NCBI GenBank assembly: GCA_900543815.1
Contig: UQST01000002.1
Span: 62,001 to 126,000 of the forward strand
Length of the DNA: 64,000 bases
From: an uncultured Prevotellaceae bacterium
GTDB taxonomy: Bacteria; Bacteroidota; Bacteroidia; Bacteroidales; Bacteroidaceae
Direction: 5' to 3'
The notes beneath the pieces are model-generated. The model searched no databases. It had not been told where the DNA came from and saw only the letters and a list, made by a program, of their open reading frames with translations. Made by a program: the position numbers and the translations under genes. Numbering within the stretch: position 1 is the stretch's first letter; each line of letters opens with the position of its first letter. Below are positions 43,174 through 52,570 of the stretch, one piece after another.

Positions 43174-44529
43174 TCAGTCCCTCTGGAAGATATCTCTCGT
43201 ATATACCTTGTCCTTCACGTCGTCGAGGACGGTGTCGTAGCGGTTGGCGATGATGGCTTCGGCCTTTTGCTTGAACTGGTTCAGGTCATTGACCACCAGG
43301 CTGCCGAAGAATGTGGTGCCGTCCTGCAGGGTGGGTTCATAGATGATGACCTGTGCGCCCTTTGCCTTGATACGCTTCATGATGCCCTGTATGGCCGACT
43401 GGCGGAAGTTGTCGCTGCCCGTCTTCATCGTCAGTCGATATACCCCGATGGTGGGCATCTTCTGCTCGTCCTGCCCGCTGCCATACTGGTTCTGGTGGCT
43501 GTAGGCATACCATCCGGCCTTCTTCAGCACGGCATCGGCTATATAGTCCTTGCGTGTGCGGTTGCTTTCCACTATGGCAGTCATCATGTTCTGCGGCACG
43601 TTCTCATAGTTTGCCAGCAGCTGCTTGGTGTCCTTCGGCAGGCAGTATCCGCCGTAGCCAAAGCTGGGATTGTTGTAATGCAGGCCGATGCGAGGGTCGA
43701 GCCCCACGCCACGGATGATGGCTTGCGAGTCGAGTCCCTTCATTTCGGCATAGGTGTCAAGCTCGTTGAAGTAGCTCACGCGCAGGGCCAGGTAAGTGTT
43801 GGCAAAGAGTTTCACGGCCTCGGCCTCCTTGAGTCCCATGAAGAGTGTATCCACTTCCTTTTTCTCGGCACCCTCCTGCAGCAGGCTGGCAAAGAGGCGT
43901 GCGTACTGCTCGGCATGGGGGTGGGCGATGGTGCCGATGGCCTTGTTCTCCTCTTGGTCGGCCGCTGTGCCGCCTGTGGCGGGCTTGGGATATCCCACGA
44001 TGATGCGGCTGGGGTAGAGGTTGTCATAGAGTGCCTTGCTCTCGCGCAGGAACTCCGGCGAGAAGAGCAGCCCGAAGTGCTTGCCTCGCAGGCGGCTGTC
44101 GCTGGCGAAGCGGGCTGCGTAGCGCACATACAGACTGCGGCAGTAGCCCACGGGGATGGTGCTCTTGACCACCATGATGGCATCTGGGTTAACCTCCAGA
44201 ACGAGGTCTATCACGTCCTCGATGTGGTGTGTGTCAAAGAAGTTGCGCTCTGAGTCGTAGTTGGTAGGCACGGCTATGACGATGATGTCGGCATTGGCAT
44301 AAGCCTCGCGCCCGTTGGTGGTGGCCGTCAGATGCAGTTCCTTCTCGGCAAAGAAGCGCTCGATGTACTCGTCCCTGATGGGTGACACGCGATGGTTGAT
44401 CTGCTCTACCTTCTCGGGCACCACATCTACAGCGGTCACCTCATGGTGCTGGCTGAGCAGTGTTGCAATGGACAGTCCCACATAGCCCGTGCCTGCCACG
44501 GCTATCTTGAGTTCCTTGTATTCTTTCAT
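43174..44529 (-). CDS. ugd: UDP-glucose 6-dehydrogenase (nucleotide-sugar dehydrogenase)
   Basis: 451 residues. The NAD-binding motif [13 protein letters not shown] is at the N-terminus, VPTNYD and KSTIPVGYC follow, and the catalytic Cys is residue 296 in [14 protein letters not shown]. The enzyme oxidises UDP-glucose to UDP-glucuronate with two NAD+, supplying precursors of capsular or exopolysaccharide; related enzymes use UDP-ManNAc or UDP-GlcNAc, so the exact substrate is likely rather than proven. The ATG at 44529 is chosen because the promoter element at 44596-44603 excludes an in-frame start at 44598. Convergent with the FKBP gene and divergent from metF. Confidence 0.9.
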   Translation of the reverse strand: MKEYKELKIAVAGTGYVGLSIATLLSQHHEVTAVDVVPEKVEQINHRVSPIRDEYIERFFAEKELHLTATTNGREAYANADIIVIAVPTNYDSERNFFDTHHIEDVIDLVLEVNPDAIMVVKSTIPVGYCRSLYVRYAARFASDSRLRGKHFGLLFSPEFLRESKALYDNLYPSRIIVGYPKPATGGTAADQEENKAIGTIAHPHAEQYARLFASLLQEGAEKKEVDTLFMGLKEAEAVKLFANTYLALRVSYFNELDTYAEMKGLDSQAIIRGVGLDPRIGLHYNNPSFGYGGYCLPKDTKQLLANYENVPQNMMTAIVESNRTRKDYIADAVLKKAGWYAYSHQNQYGSGQDEQKMPTIGVYRLTMKTGSDNFRQSAIQGIMKRIKAKGAQVIIYEPTLQDGTTFFGSLVVNDLNQFKQKAEAIIANRYDTVLDDVKDKVYTRDIFQRD

Positions 44530-44595
44530 GTGCGTATTGTAGTTTTTTGTGTGATGCATTCCCTGGGGATGGCCTCCCCGCAGGCGCGTCTGTTG

Positions 44596-44603
44596 CAAAG
44601 TTA
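44596..44603 (-). promoter_or_regulatory. -7 promoter element, ugd
   Basis: TAACTTTG on the minus strand, 67 bp before the ATG at 44529. Confidence 0.6.
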
Positions 44604-44715
44604 GGGCTTTTCGGAATTTAATGCTTGCAGAAGTGCAAGAATATGCGTAATTTTACACCCAATTAGGGGTGCGGCGGCCTTGGGAGCCCTCTCCCCGCAT
44701 ACATTTATCCGCCAA

Positions 44716-45669
44716 ATGAGCATAACAGAGAAGATAAACAGCCATCAGGGCACGGCATTCTCCTTCGAGGTGCTGCCGCCTCTGAAGGGCACGGGTACGG
44801 CCAATCTGTTCCGTACCATCGAGAAGCTGAAGGAATTTGACCCCCTCTATATCAACATCACAAGCCACCGCAGTGAGTATGTCTATCACGATCTGGAGGG
44901 TGGACTGGTGCAGCGCCAGCGTGTGCGCAGGCGTCCCGGCACCATCGCCATTGCGGCCGCCATACAGCAGCGCTTCGGGCTGCCAGTGGTGCCCCATGTG
45001 GTGTGCAGCGGCAACTGCAGGGAGGACCTGGAGTATATGCTCATCGATCTGCAGTTCCTCGGAATAGGCGACCTGCTGGTGCTGCGCGGCGATAAGGCCC
45101 GCGAGGAAAGCACCTTCAAGCCCACCGGCGATGGGCCGGCCCATGCCACCGAGCTCATTGAGCAGGTCAACAAGTTCAACAGCGGCTACTTCTGGGACGG
45201 CACGCAGATGAAGTGCCAGGGCGAGCCCTTCCGCTTCGGAGTGGCATGCTACCCCGAGAAGCACGAGGAAGCGGCCAACATGGAAGCCGACCTCTTTGCA
45301 CTGAAGATGAAGGCGGATGCCGGCGCGGAGTACGCTGTGACCCAGCTCTTCTACGACAACGAGAAGTACTTCAGCTTCGTGGAGCGTGCACGTGCAGCGG
45401 GTATCGACATCCCCATCATACCGGGTATCAAGCCCCTGGCCAAGCTTAGCCAGCTCACCATGGTGCCCAAGACCTTCCACTGCGACCTGCCCGAGGCCCT
45501 CTACCACGAGGCTCTCAAGTGCCGCACAGACGAGGAGGTGAAGCAAGTAGGCATAGAGTGGGGGGTGGAGCAATGCCGCCAGCTCATGCAACACGGAGTG
45601 AAGAGTCTGCACTTCTACACCGTTAGCGCGGTGGATAGTATAGCGCAGATAGCCAAACGGATATATTAG
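44716..45669 (+). CDS. metF: 5,10-methylenetetrahydrofolate reductase
   Basis: 317 residues forming the FAD-dependent TIM barrel that reduces methylene-THF to methyl-THF for methionine synthesis. Typical blocks are FSFEVLPPLKG with the catalytic Glu, DPLYINITSHRS, VPHVVCSGNCREDLEYML, LLVLRGD and the C-terminal GIKPLAKLSQLTMVPKTFHCDLP. The ATG at 44716 (MSITEKI) is chosen over 44680 because the family begins there. The spacing to holB is 35 bp, so these may be co-transcribed. Confidence 0.95.
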   Translation: MSITEKINSHQGTAFSFEVLPPLKGTGTANLFRTIEKLKEFDPLYINITSHRSEYVYHDLEGGLVQRQRVRRRPGTIAIAAAIQQRFGLPVVPHVVCSGNCREDLEYMLIDLQFLGIGDLLVLRGDKAREESTFKPTGDGPAHATELIEQVNKFNSGYFWDGTQMKCQGEPFRFGVACYPEKHEEAANMEADLFALKMKADAGAEYAVTQLFYDNEKYFSFVERARAAGIDIPIIPGIKPLAKLSQLTMVPKTFHCDLPEALYHEALKCRTDEEVKQVGIEWGVEQCRQLMQHGVKSLHFYTVSAVDSIAQIAKRIY

Positions 45670-45704
45670 GACAAGGCCGCACGGCACAGTAGAACCCAAG
45701 GAGG

Positions 45705-46838
45705 ATGAGCGCAGTAACATACACAGACGTCATTGGACAGCACGAGGTCAAGGAGCATGTGCTGAGGATGGTGCACGAAGGACGTGTGCCCCATGCGCTC
45801 ATGTTCAGCGGCTGCGAAGGCGCAGGAGCCATGCCCATGGCGCTTGCCCTGGCCCGGCATCTGCTCTGCGAGCATCCCACCAGCGAGGGGCCGTGCCAGA
45901 CGTGTGCCGGTTGCCGCATGACAGCAGGCTGGGCGCACCCCGACCTGCACTTCTCTTTCCCTGTATATAAAGCAAAGAGCACCGACAGACCCACGTCGGT
46001 CGATTATCTGACCCAGTGGCGTGAACAGCTGCAGGAGAGCATATATTTCGACACCGAGATGTGGCTTTCGGACATCAAGGCAGAGAACCAGCAGATAACA
46101 CACTATGTGCAGGAGAGCGACCGCCTGCAGGAATGCCTCGCGCTCAAACCCAGTCAGGGCGGGCGCAGAGTGGTGCTGCAATGGCTGCCCGAGCGCATGG
46201 ACGCTGCCCCGGCCAATAAGCTGCTCAAGCTCATTGAGGAGCCTCCCGCACACACCCACTTCATACTGGTGAGCCTGCAGCCCGAGCTTGTCCTGGGCAC
46301 CATACAGAGCCGCGTGCAGCGCATCTCGCTGCCGCCGTTGGCCGAGCAGGACATTGCCCAGGCGCTCATGCAGCGTGAGCGAGTGGCACCCATGCTGGCA
46401 CAGGAGGTGGCACACATGGCTCAGGGCAACTACACAGAAGCCCTCAAGCAGGTACATGCCAAGGGAGAGAACCGCGAGTTCAACACTTTCTTCGTCAACC
46501 TGATGCGCCTCTGCTATGCACGCAAGGTCAAGGAACTGCGCTTGTGGGCGCAGTCGGCGGCCGAACTGGGGCGCGAGCGGCAGAAGCGCATGCTGGTGCA
46601 CTTCCAGCATTTGCTGCGTGAGAACTTCATCTATAACTTCCACACGCCCGAACTCAACTATGAGACACGGGAGGAGAAGGACTTCAGCGAGCGCTTCGCA
46701 CCCTTTATCAACGAGAGAAACATAATAGGCATCATGGACGAGATGTCGCAAGCCCAGCGGGACATAGCGCAGAACGTGAATCCCCGCATGGTGTTCTTCG
46801 ACTTCGCGCTCAAGATGATAATCCTTATCAGACAATAA
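45705..46838 (+). CDS. holB: DNA polymerase III delta' subunit
   Basis: 377 residues of the clamp-loader AAA+ subunit delta'. It has GQHEVKEHVLRMV, a degenerate P-loop (SGCEGAGAMP, no Lys-Thr), a zinc-binding Cys cluster (CQTCAGC), and a sensor-1/arginine-finger region (LPERMDAAPANKLLKLIEEPP, SRVQRI). The missing P-loop Lys is normal for delta', which does not hydrolyse ATP itself. It is followed 5 bp later by ricT and then gldH, an arrangement I recall as recurrent in Bacteroidales. Confidence 0.92.
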   Translation: MSAVTYTDVIGQHEVKEHVLRMVHEGRVPHALMFSGCEGAGAMPMALALARHLLCEHPTSEGPCQTCAGCRMTAGWAHPDLHFSFPVYKAKSTDRPTSVDYLTQWREQLQESIYFDTEMWLSDIKAENQQITHYVQESDRLQECLALKPSQGGRRVVLQWLPERMDAAPANKLLKLIEEPPAHTHFILVSLQPELVLGTIQSRVQRISLPPLAEQDIAQALMQRERVAPMLAQEVAHMAQGNYTEALKQVHAKGENREFNTFFVNLMRLCYARKVKELRLWAQSAAELGRERQKRMLVHFQHLLRENFIYNFHTPELNYETREEKDFSERFAPFINERNIIGIMDEMSQAQRDIAQNVNPRMVFFDFALKMIILIRQ

Positions 46839-46843
46839 TATAT

Positions 46844-48280
46844 ATGGAATGCAAATATAAGAGCGGGGGTGCCGGAAACGGCCTCTGCAAGCGTGGATGC
46901 CACATCGGTCATTATGCACAGCTCAATGTGTATGACTATCTGGCCGATATCCCAGGCAACAACGAAACCACCGACCTGGTGGAGGTGCAGTTTAAGAATA
47001 CCCGGAAAGGGTATTACCACAATATCAACAACCTGCCGCTGGAGAAAGGTGATGTGGTGGCCGTGGAGTCGAACCCCGGTCACGACATTGGCACAGTGAC
47101 GCTCACTGGCAAACTGGTGCCCTTGCAGATGAAGAAGGCCAACCTCAAGAGCAACGAGGAGATACGCCGCATCTACCGCAAGGCCAGGCCGGCCGACATC
47201 GAGAAGTACGAGGAGTCGAAGGCTCTGGAGCACGGCACGATGATACGCAGCCGACAGATAGCCAAGGAGCTGGGGCTTGAGATGAAGATAGGAGACGTAG
47301 AGTATCAGGGAGACGGCAATAAGGCCATCTTCTACTATATCGCTGACGGACGTGTAGATTTCCGCCAGCTTATCAAGGTGCTGGCCGATGCGTTCCACGT
47401 AAGAATAGAGATGAAGCAGATAGGCGCGCGGCAGGAAGCAGGCCGTATAGGCGGTTTCGGACCCTGCGGACGCGAGCTCTGCTGCGCTACATGGATGAAG
47501 AACTTCGTGAGTGTAGGCACTGGAAGCGCCCGTTTTCAGGACTTGAGCCGCAACCCCCAGAAGCTTGCCGGGCAGTGCGCAAAGCTGAAGTGCTGCATGA
47601 ACTACGAAGTGGACCAGTATGTGGAGGCCTATCGCAAGCTTCCCCCACGCGATGTGCAGCTGCAGAGCATGGAGGGTGACCACTACTTCTTCAAGTGTGA
47701 CATCCTCTCGGGAATGATTACCTACTCCACTGACAAGCGCATGGCTGCCAATCTGGTGACCATCAGTGCACAGCGTGCCACCGACATCATCGAGATGAAC
47801 AAGCGCGGCGAGAAGCCCGACACACTGGAGGAGGGTGGCCGTCAGAAGCCCGAGCGAGCAGTAGATCTCGCCACTCAGGAGGACCTCAATCGCTTTGACA
47901 AGAAGAAAAAGAAGAAGAAGAAAAGCAACGGCAACGGCAATGGCAAACCCCGCCGGGAGGCATCCGAGACCCCGGCCAACGGCAATGGCAAGCCTCGTCG
48001 AGAAGCATCTGATGCCCCGGCCAACGGCAATGGCAAACCTCGTCGGGAGGCGTCTGAGGCATCTGCCAATGCAGATGGTGAAAAGAGACAGCAGCCCGAC
48101 AGAACCCGCGAACCGCGTCGCCAGCAAGGAGGGAATGCACCTGCCGACAAACAGAAGCAGGAGGGAAAGGACGGGGGAGAGCAGAACCGCCGCCGCCCTA
48201 ACCGTCCCAACCGCCCGCATGGTCAGCGCCCCAATGGCAGCAACGCTCCCAAGGAGCCGAAGCCCAATAGCGAGGCATGA
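46844..48280 (+). CDS. ricT: RicT-like PSP1-domain protein with a repeat-rich basic tail
   Basis: 478 residues. The PSP1/RicT core spans about 1-320, with the Cys-rich start (ECKYKSGGAGNGLCKRGC) and the conserved GGFGPCGRELCC and GQCAKLKCCMNYE, the cysteines expected to hold an iron-sulfur cluster. In Bacillus RicT acts with RicA and RicF in RNA processing; in Bacteroidota the role is uncharacterised. After residue 345 the protein is low-complexity: eight consecutive Lys, then three 15-residue repeats (GNGKPRREASETPAN type, 45 bp each), then Arg/Asn/Pro-rich sequence. The tail looks disordered and nucleic-acid binding. The gldH start overlaps its stop (ATGA). Confidence 0.9.
   Translation: MECKYKSGGAGNGLCKRGCHIGHYAQLNVYDYLADIPGNNETTDLVEVQFKNTRKGYYHNINNLPLEKGDVVAVESNPGHDIGTVTLTGKLVPLQMKKANLKSNEEIRRIYRKARPADIEKYEESKALEHGTMIRSRQIAKELGLEMKIGDVEYQGDGNKAIFYYIADGRVDFRQLIKVLADAFHVRIEMKQIGARQEAGRIGGFGPCGRELCCATWMKNFVSVGTGSARFQDLSRNPQKLAGQCAKLKCCMNYEVDQYVEAYRKLPPRDVQLQSMEGDHYFFKCDILSGMITYSTDKRMAANLVTISAQRATDIIEMNKRGEKPDTLEEGGRQKPERAVDLATQEDLNRFDKKKKKKKKSNGNGNGKPRREASETPANGNGKPRREASDAPANGNGKPRREASEASANADGEKRQQPDRTREPRRQQGGNAPADKQKQEGKDGGEQNRRRPNRPNRPHGQRPNGSNAPKEPKPNSEA
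47936..48070 (+). repeat. Three 45-bp coding tandem repeats in ricT
   Basis: Units at 47936, 47981 and 48026 each encode GNGKPRREAS plus five variable residues. The third unit has diverged most. Copy number could vary between strains. Confidence 0.9.
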
Positions 48281-48747
48281 GCAGGCATGGCGCTCTTCTC
48301 TGTTCCGTGGTGACGCTTGTGCTTGCTGCCTGTACGGGCCAGACACGCTATCACCGCTTCCTTCCTCTCCCCGCTCAGGGGTGGGGAAGGCAGGACACCT
48401 TGCTCTTTCAACTGCCCGACAGCATGGTGGGTGATGGCCTGCAGATGCATGTGGAATTGCGCGCCATGCGTTCCTTCCCCTATACCGACCTGTGGCTCGC
48501 TCTCGAACAGTGCGATTCCACACACCGCCTGCTGCACACCGACACAATACACTTCTTGATGACTGACAGCGAGGGGGCGCTCTCGGGACGCGGGCAAGAC
48601 TTCATCGAATACGCTTCCAATGCTCTCGCATTGGCCTCCGACTCGGTTTCCCGATGCACCGCAGTGCGCATCCGCCACCTGATGAGCAGTGAGACCGTGA
48701 CAGGGCTGGCCGATGTGGGGGTCAAGGTGACCAGCGTCGGGCTCTGA
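48277..48747 (+). CDS. gldH: Gliding-motility lipoprotein GldH
   Basis: 156 residues with a lipoprotein signal (LLCSVVTLVLAAC, Cys19). The GldH pattern is visible in RYHRFLPLPAQGW, DTLLFQLPDS, the beta-rich middle and the closing MSSETVTGLADVGVKV. GldH is required for gliding in Flavobacterium, but it is also conserved in non-gliding Bacteroidales, where its role is unknown. Translationally coupled to ricT. Confidence 0.9.
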   Translation: MSRHGALLCSVVTLVLAACTGQTRYHRFLPLPAQGWGRQDTLLFQLPDSMVGDGLQMHVELRAMRSFPYTDLWLALEQCDSTHRLLHTDTIHFLMTDSEGALSGRGQDFIEYASNALALASDSVSRCTAVRIRHLMSSETVTGLADVGVKVTSVGL

Positions 48748-48750
48748 ATT

Positions 48751-48886
48751 CATTAGCGTTTTGGACAGATAGTATTGTCGTCCAAAGCATATTTCATTAT
48801 TGTTCTGGATAAAAGGCACTTGCTTCTAAAGCATGTCTCATTGGCGTTTTTGGGCGGAACACATTTGCCTCCAAAAGGCCTTGTAG
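48751..48886. repeat. Degenerate 44-bp tandem repeat, three units
   Basis: Units start with CATT at 48751, 48795 and 48839; the first two are exactly 44 bp. Shared positions include CATTNNNGTTNTGG and TNTAAAGCAT/TCCAAAGCAT. Units one and three can form a small hairpin (TTTGGAC with GTCCAAA; TTTTGG with CCAAAA). It begins 4 bp after the gldH stop. Function unknown. Confidence 0.65.
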
Positions 48887-48970
48887 CATTCTGATAGGTA
48901 GAAGCGGGCGGGGTTGACACCCTCATGGATGTGGATGCAGTGGGCAGAGCAGAAAGGTGCCCCATTCAGG

Positions 48971-49058
48971 GCAGGGCGCTGCGATGACATATGCAGTGCA
49001 CTGCGTAGGCCGATGCAGCGCCCTGCGATGGCTGATGCACCGCGCTGTGATATCTTGC
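48971..49058. repeat. 22-bp x 4 GCAG array, copy D
   Basis: Units start at 48971, 48993, 49015 and 49037. No heptamer tracts flank this copy. It lies between convergent gldH and rodA. Apart from this and the 44-bp repeats, nothing is recognised in 48748-49215. Confidence 0.85.
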
Positions 49059-49215
49059 CTGGAACATACCTGTGTGTAAGGCAATGCCAGGAGCCGGGCT
49101 GCACAGCTGCTTCCTGGTCTGCGATGAGTGCATCCCACTTGCAGGTCCAACGCTGCCTGGAGGCTCTGCATTTGCACTTCAGGATGTCAGTCGAACCGCC
49201 CCGTGGCTCAACCTG

Positions 49216-50706
49216 TCAGCGTCGGGCCATGCGCTCGCGCCCTGCGTCGATGCGGAGCATGATGAAGAGCAGGATGGTGAAGCCCCACAGCGAAGAGCCG
49301 CCATAACTGAAGAATGGCAGGGGAATGCCTATGACAGGCGTGAGTCCCAGCACCATGCCCACGTTGATAAAGACGTGGAACAGGAATATGCTCATTACGC
49401 AATAGCCATAGACGCGCCCGAAGGTGTAGGGCTGGCGCTCTGCCAGATGGATGAGACGCAGTATGAGAGCCAGGAAGAGGCACAGTACGGTGGCACAGCC
49501 AAGGAAGCCCTCCTCCTCGCCCACCGTGCAGAAGATGAAGTCGGTGTCCTGTTCGGGCACATACTTGAGCTTGGTCTGGGTGCCGTTGAGGAAGCCCTTG
49601 CCGCGCAGTCCGCCCGATCCGATGGCTATCTTGGCCTGTATCACATTGTAGCCCGCTCCCCTGGGGTCGTCCTCCAGGCCCAGCAGCACGCGGATACGAG
49701 TCTGCTGGTGGGGCTGCATCACGTCTTCGAGAACGTAATTGGCCGAGTAGAAGAAGCCCAGGCTGCCTATTGCGAAGAGTGCGATATAGAGATAGCGAAT
49801 CAGCTGGTCGCGCATGGCAAGCCAGATGAGATACACTATCATCGCGCCGCAGACGCCCAGCAGGACCCAGGTGACATCGAAGGGTATGACGTAGCGGCAG
49901 AACAGCAGGGCCAGTGCTTCGGCCAGCAGGCCATACCACAGGATATTCCTGGCCGCCTTGCGGTCGGGTGTGTAGGCCCTTACAAGCATTACCGTGAACA
50001 GGTGTACCAGACCGAGCACCAGGGAAGTACCCAGCGAGGCAGGTGCCCCATCCCAGATGACATCCTCGGAGAAGCGTACTCCCACCACGAAATAGACTAC
50101 GGCAGATACGGCGGCAAAGAGTATTCCGCCGGGCATACCCTCGCGGTAGAGCATCAGGAAGAAGCTGGCATAGACCAGTGCACTGCCGGTCTCCTTCTGC
50201 ATCACTATCAGTATCATAGGCGTGAGGATAATGGCCAGGCAGAGCAAGAAGTCGCGCCAGCGTGACATGCTGAAGCCGTATGAGTTCATCACCTTGGCCA
50301 CGCAGAGTGCGGTGGTAAACTTGGCAAACTCGGCCGGCTGAATGCTAAACGAGCCTATCTTTATCCATGAGAGCGAACCCTTGATGTCGCGTGCTATGAA
50401 CGGTGTGATGAACAGCAGTGCAAGCATGAACAGATAGAGGAAATAGGAGCACGACTCTATCAGTCGGTCGTCGGTCATCAGTATGATGCATCCCAACAGC
50501 AGTGAGGTGCCCATCCACACTATCTGCATGCCGCTTCGTGTGGAGAAGTCGAGGAAGTTGTAGCCCTGTTCGAAGTCGTAGCTGGCGCCGCACACGCTCA
50601 TCCATCCCAGCGCGAGCAGCGCCAGATAGAGGCATATCGTAATCCAGTCGATGGACTTGATGATCCGCGGCGAGCGCGTGCTGCTGTCAATTGATGTCAG
50701 TGGCAT
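49216..50706 (-). CDS. rodA: RodA, SEDS peptidoglycan glycosyltransferase
   Basis: 496 residues with about ten membrane segments. SEDS-family blocks are present: FSIQPAEFAKF, KYVPEQDTDFIFCTVGEEEGF and the C-terminal GLTPVIGIPLPFFSYGGSS. RodA polymerises glycan strands for elongation together with PBP2, whose gene lies directly upstream and overlaps it by 20 bp, implying coupled translation. It is the last gene of the mreB-mreC-mreD-mrdA-rodA operon. At 496 residues it is longer than the E. coli protein (370), mainly in the middle loops. Confidence 0.95.
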   Translation of the reverse strand: MPLTSIDSSTRSPRIIKSIDWITICLYLALLALGWMSVCGASYDFEQGYNFLDFSTRSGMQIVWMGTSLLLGCIILMTDDRLIESCSYFLYLFMLALLFITPFIARDIKGSLSWIKIGSFSIQPAEFAKFTTALCVAKVMNSYGFSMSRWRDFLLCLAIILTPMILIVMQKETGSALVYASFFLMLYREGMPGGILFAAVSAVVYFVVGVRFSEDVIWDGAPASLGTSLVLGLVHLFTVMLVRAYTPDRKAARNILWYGLLAEALALLFCRYVIPFDVTWVLLGVCGAMIVYLIWLAMRDQLIRYLYIALFAIGSLGFFYSANYVLEDVMQPHQQTRIRVLLGLEDDPRGAGYNVIQAKIAIGSGGLRGKGFLNGTQTKLKYVPEQDTDFIFCTVGEEEGFLGCATVLCLFLALILRLIHLAERQPYTFGRVYGYCVMSIFLFHVFINVGMVLGLTPVIGIPLPFFSYGGSSLWGFTILLFIMLRIDAGRERMARR

Positions 50707-52552
50707 AGTCGGTGGGATTGTATAGGTGTCTGTTCTGGAATATCTCGGCCTTGCGCTCGCTCTCGGGCGACAGATGCCCGTTGATGTACTGCTCCATCAT
50801 GAGCGCGCCGATGGGTACGCCGTAGGTGGCGCCCCAGCTGCCGTTCTCGACGTACACACAGATGGCTATCTTGGGGTTCTCTCGCGGTGCGAAGCCCATA
50901 AACACGCTGTGGTCCTGGCCGTGCGGGTTCTGTGCTGTGCCTGTCTTGCCGCAGGTCTCAAACCATGGGTTGTTGGCTGCCCGGCATGTGCCTCCCAGCA
51001 CGGAGCGCCTCATGCCTTCGACCACAGTCTCGTAATGCTCGCGGCTGACCATGGTGTAATGGCGTCGCGTGTAGAGTGTGTCCAGCTTCTCATCCTCTAT
51101 CTCCTGCACCACATGCGGCACATAGTAGTAGCCGCGGTTGGCTATGGTGGCTCCCAGATTGGCTATCTGGAGCGGAGTCAAGTTGACTTCTCCCTGTCCG
51201 ATGGATATACTGATGATGGTCAGACCGTTCCAACTCCCCCTGTACGCCTTGTCGTAGAACTGCGCGTTGGGTATCATGCCGCGCTTTTCACCGGGCAGGT
51301 CGATGCCCAGCTTATAGCCGAACCCCATGGATACCATATAGTCCTTCCAGCGGGTCATGGCATTCTGCACACTCCCATACTTCTTCTTGTTGCCGAACAT
51401 ATAATAGAGTCCCCAGCAGAAATAGCCGTTGCATGAGGTGGCGATGGCCGGCACGAGCGACAGTGGAGAAGGGTGCCCGTGGCATCCCACCTTGAGGTGT
51501 CCGAAGTGGAAGCCGTGATTGCAGGAGAAGGAAGTGGATGGTGTGATGACTCCCTCCTGCAGGAATGTGAGCGCCTGGCTCGTCTTGAAGGTCGAGCCGG
51601 GCGGGTACTGTCCCATGATGGAGCGGTTGAGCAGGGGGTGTCTGGTGTCCTGGCTCAGCATGGCATGGCTTCTTCCTCGCTGCCGGCCTACCAGTATGCG
51701 TGGGTCGTAAGTGGGGCTCGACACCATGCAGAGCACGCCGCCGGTGGCAGGGTCAATGGCCACGATGCTTCCCTTCTTGCCCGTCATCAGACGCTCGCCA
51801 AGGGCTTGCAGGTCGATGTCCATGCTCAATGTCAGGTTCTTGCCAGGCACTGGAGCATTGTCAAACTCCCCGTTCATGTAATGTCCCTTGATGCGTCCGC
51901 GGGCATCGCGAAGCAGTATCTCGGTACCTTTCTCGCCTCTGAGTTGTTTCTCGTAGGAGCGTTCCACGCCCTGCTTGCCCGAGTAGTCCCCCCGGCGATA
52001 GTAGTCGTCGGCCTCCAGTTCAGCGGGGCTCACCTCACCCACATCTCCCAAGACCTGGGCGGCATAGGGGTATCTGTATTGCCGTATGCTGCGCTTCTGG
52101 ATGTAAAATCCTGGGAAGCGGAATATCTTTTCCTGGAATCTGCTGCACTCCTCAGCGGACAGCTGGCTCATGAAAAGCTGCTGGGTGTAGCGGCTGTAGC
52201 CCGGATTGCGGCGCCGGTCTTTGATTTCCACCATGCGACGCTCGTACCAGTCGCGGGTGATGCCAAGGCTCTGGCAGAGGTCGAGCGTATCGACGCCCAG
52301 CTGCTCGTTCATCACTACCATAAGGTCATAGGCGGGCTGGTTGTACACCAGCAGTTTGCCGTTGCGGTCGGTGATGACCCCTCGTGCAGGGTACTGGATG
52401 CGTCGCAGGAAGGCATTGGAGTCGGCGTTGCGCTTGAAGTCATCGCTTAGCATCTGCAGTGTGAAGAGCCTGATGAGATACACCACCACGATGCCTACTG
52501 CGATGCAGCTGAGCACATACTTGCGTTTTCCCAGTTCGTAATTGGCCTTCAT
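50687..52552 (-). CDS. mrdA: Penicillin-binding protein 2
   Basis: 621 residues. An N-terminal membrane anchor (YVLSCIAVGIVVVYLIRLF) precedes the dimerisation domain with RGVITDRNGKLL. The transpeptidase domain carries SxxK as STFK in GSTFKTSQAL, the SCN motif in ATSCNGYF, and KTGTAQN. PBP2 crosslinks the glycan made by RodA during side-wall growth and is a beta-lactam target. It follows mreD by 18 bp and overlaps rodA. Confidence 0.95.
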   Translation of the reverse strand: MKANYELGKRKYVLSCIAVGIVVVYLIRLFTLQMLSDDFKRNADSNAFLRRIQYPARGVITDRNGKLLVYNQPAYDLMVVMNEQLGVDTLDLCQSLGITRDWYERRMVEIKDRRRNPGYSRYTQQLFMSQLSAEECSRFQEKIFRFPGFYIQKRSIRQYRYPYAAQVLGDVGEVSPAELEADDYYRRGDYSGKQGVERSYEKQLRGEKGTEILLRDARGRIKGHYMNGEFDNAPVPGKNLTLSMDIDLQALGERLMTGKKGSIVAIDPATGGVLCMVSSPTYDPRILVGRQRGRSHAMLSQDTRHPLLNRSIMGQYPPGSTFKTSQALTFLQEGVITPSTSFSCNHGFHFGHLKVGCHGHPSPLSLVPAIATSCNGYFCWGLYYMFGNKKKYGSVQNAMTRWKDYMVSMGFGYKLGIDLPGEKRGMIPNAQFYDKAYRGSWNGLTIISISIGQGEVNLTPLQIANLGATIANRGYYYVPHVVQEIEDEKLDTLYTRRHYTMVSREHYETVVEGMRRSVLGGTCRAANNPWFETCGKTGTAQNPHGQDHSVFMGFAPRENPKIAICVYVENGSWGATYGVPIGALMMEQYINGHLSPESERKAEIFQNRHLYNPTDYATDIN

Positions 52553-52570
52553 AAGGATGTGTCGTGGGGG

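Noticed and set aside
45790..45830. Missing Lys/Thr in the HolB P-loop, apparently an inactivated ATPase.
   Set aside because: Delta' subunits normally lack a functional P-loop; this is expected.
46658..48547. A 629-codon antisense frame across holB, ricT and gldH.
   Set aside because: It mirrors three well-supported genes and its composition reflects their codon bias.
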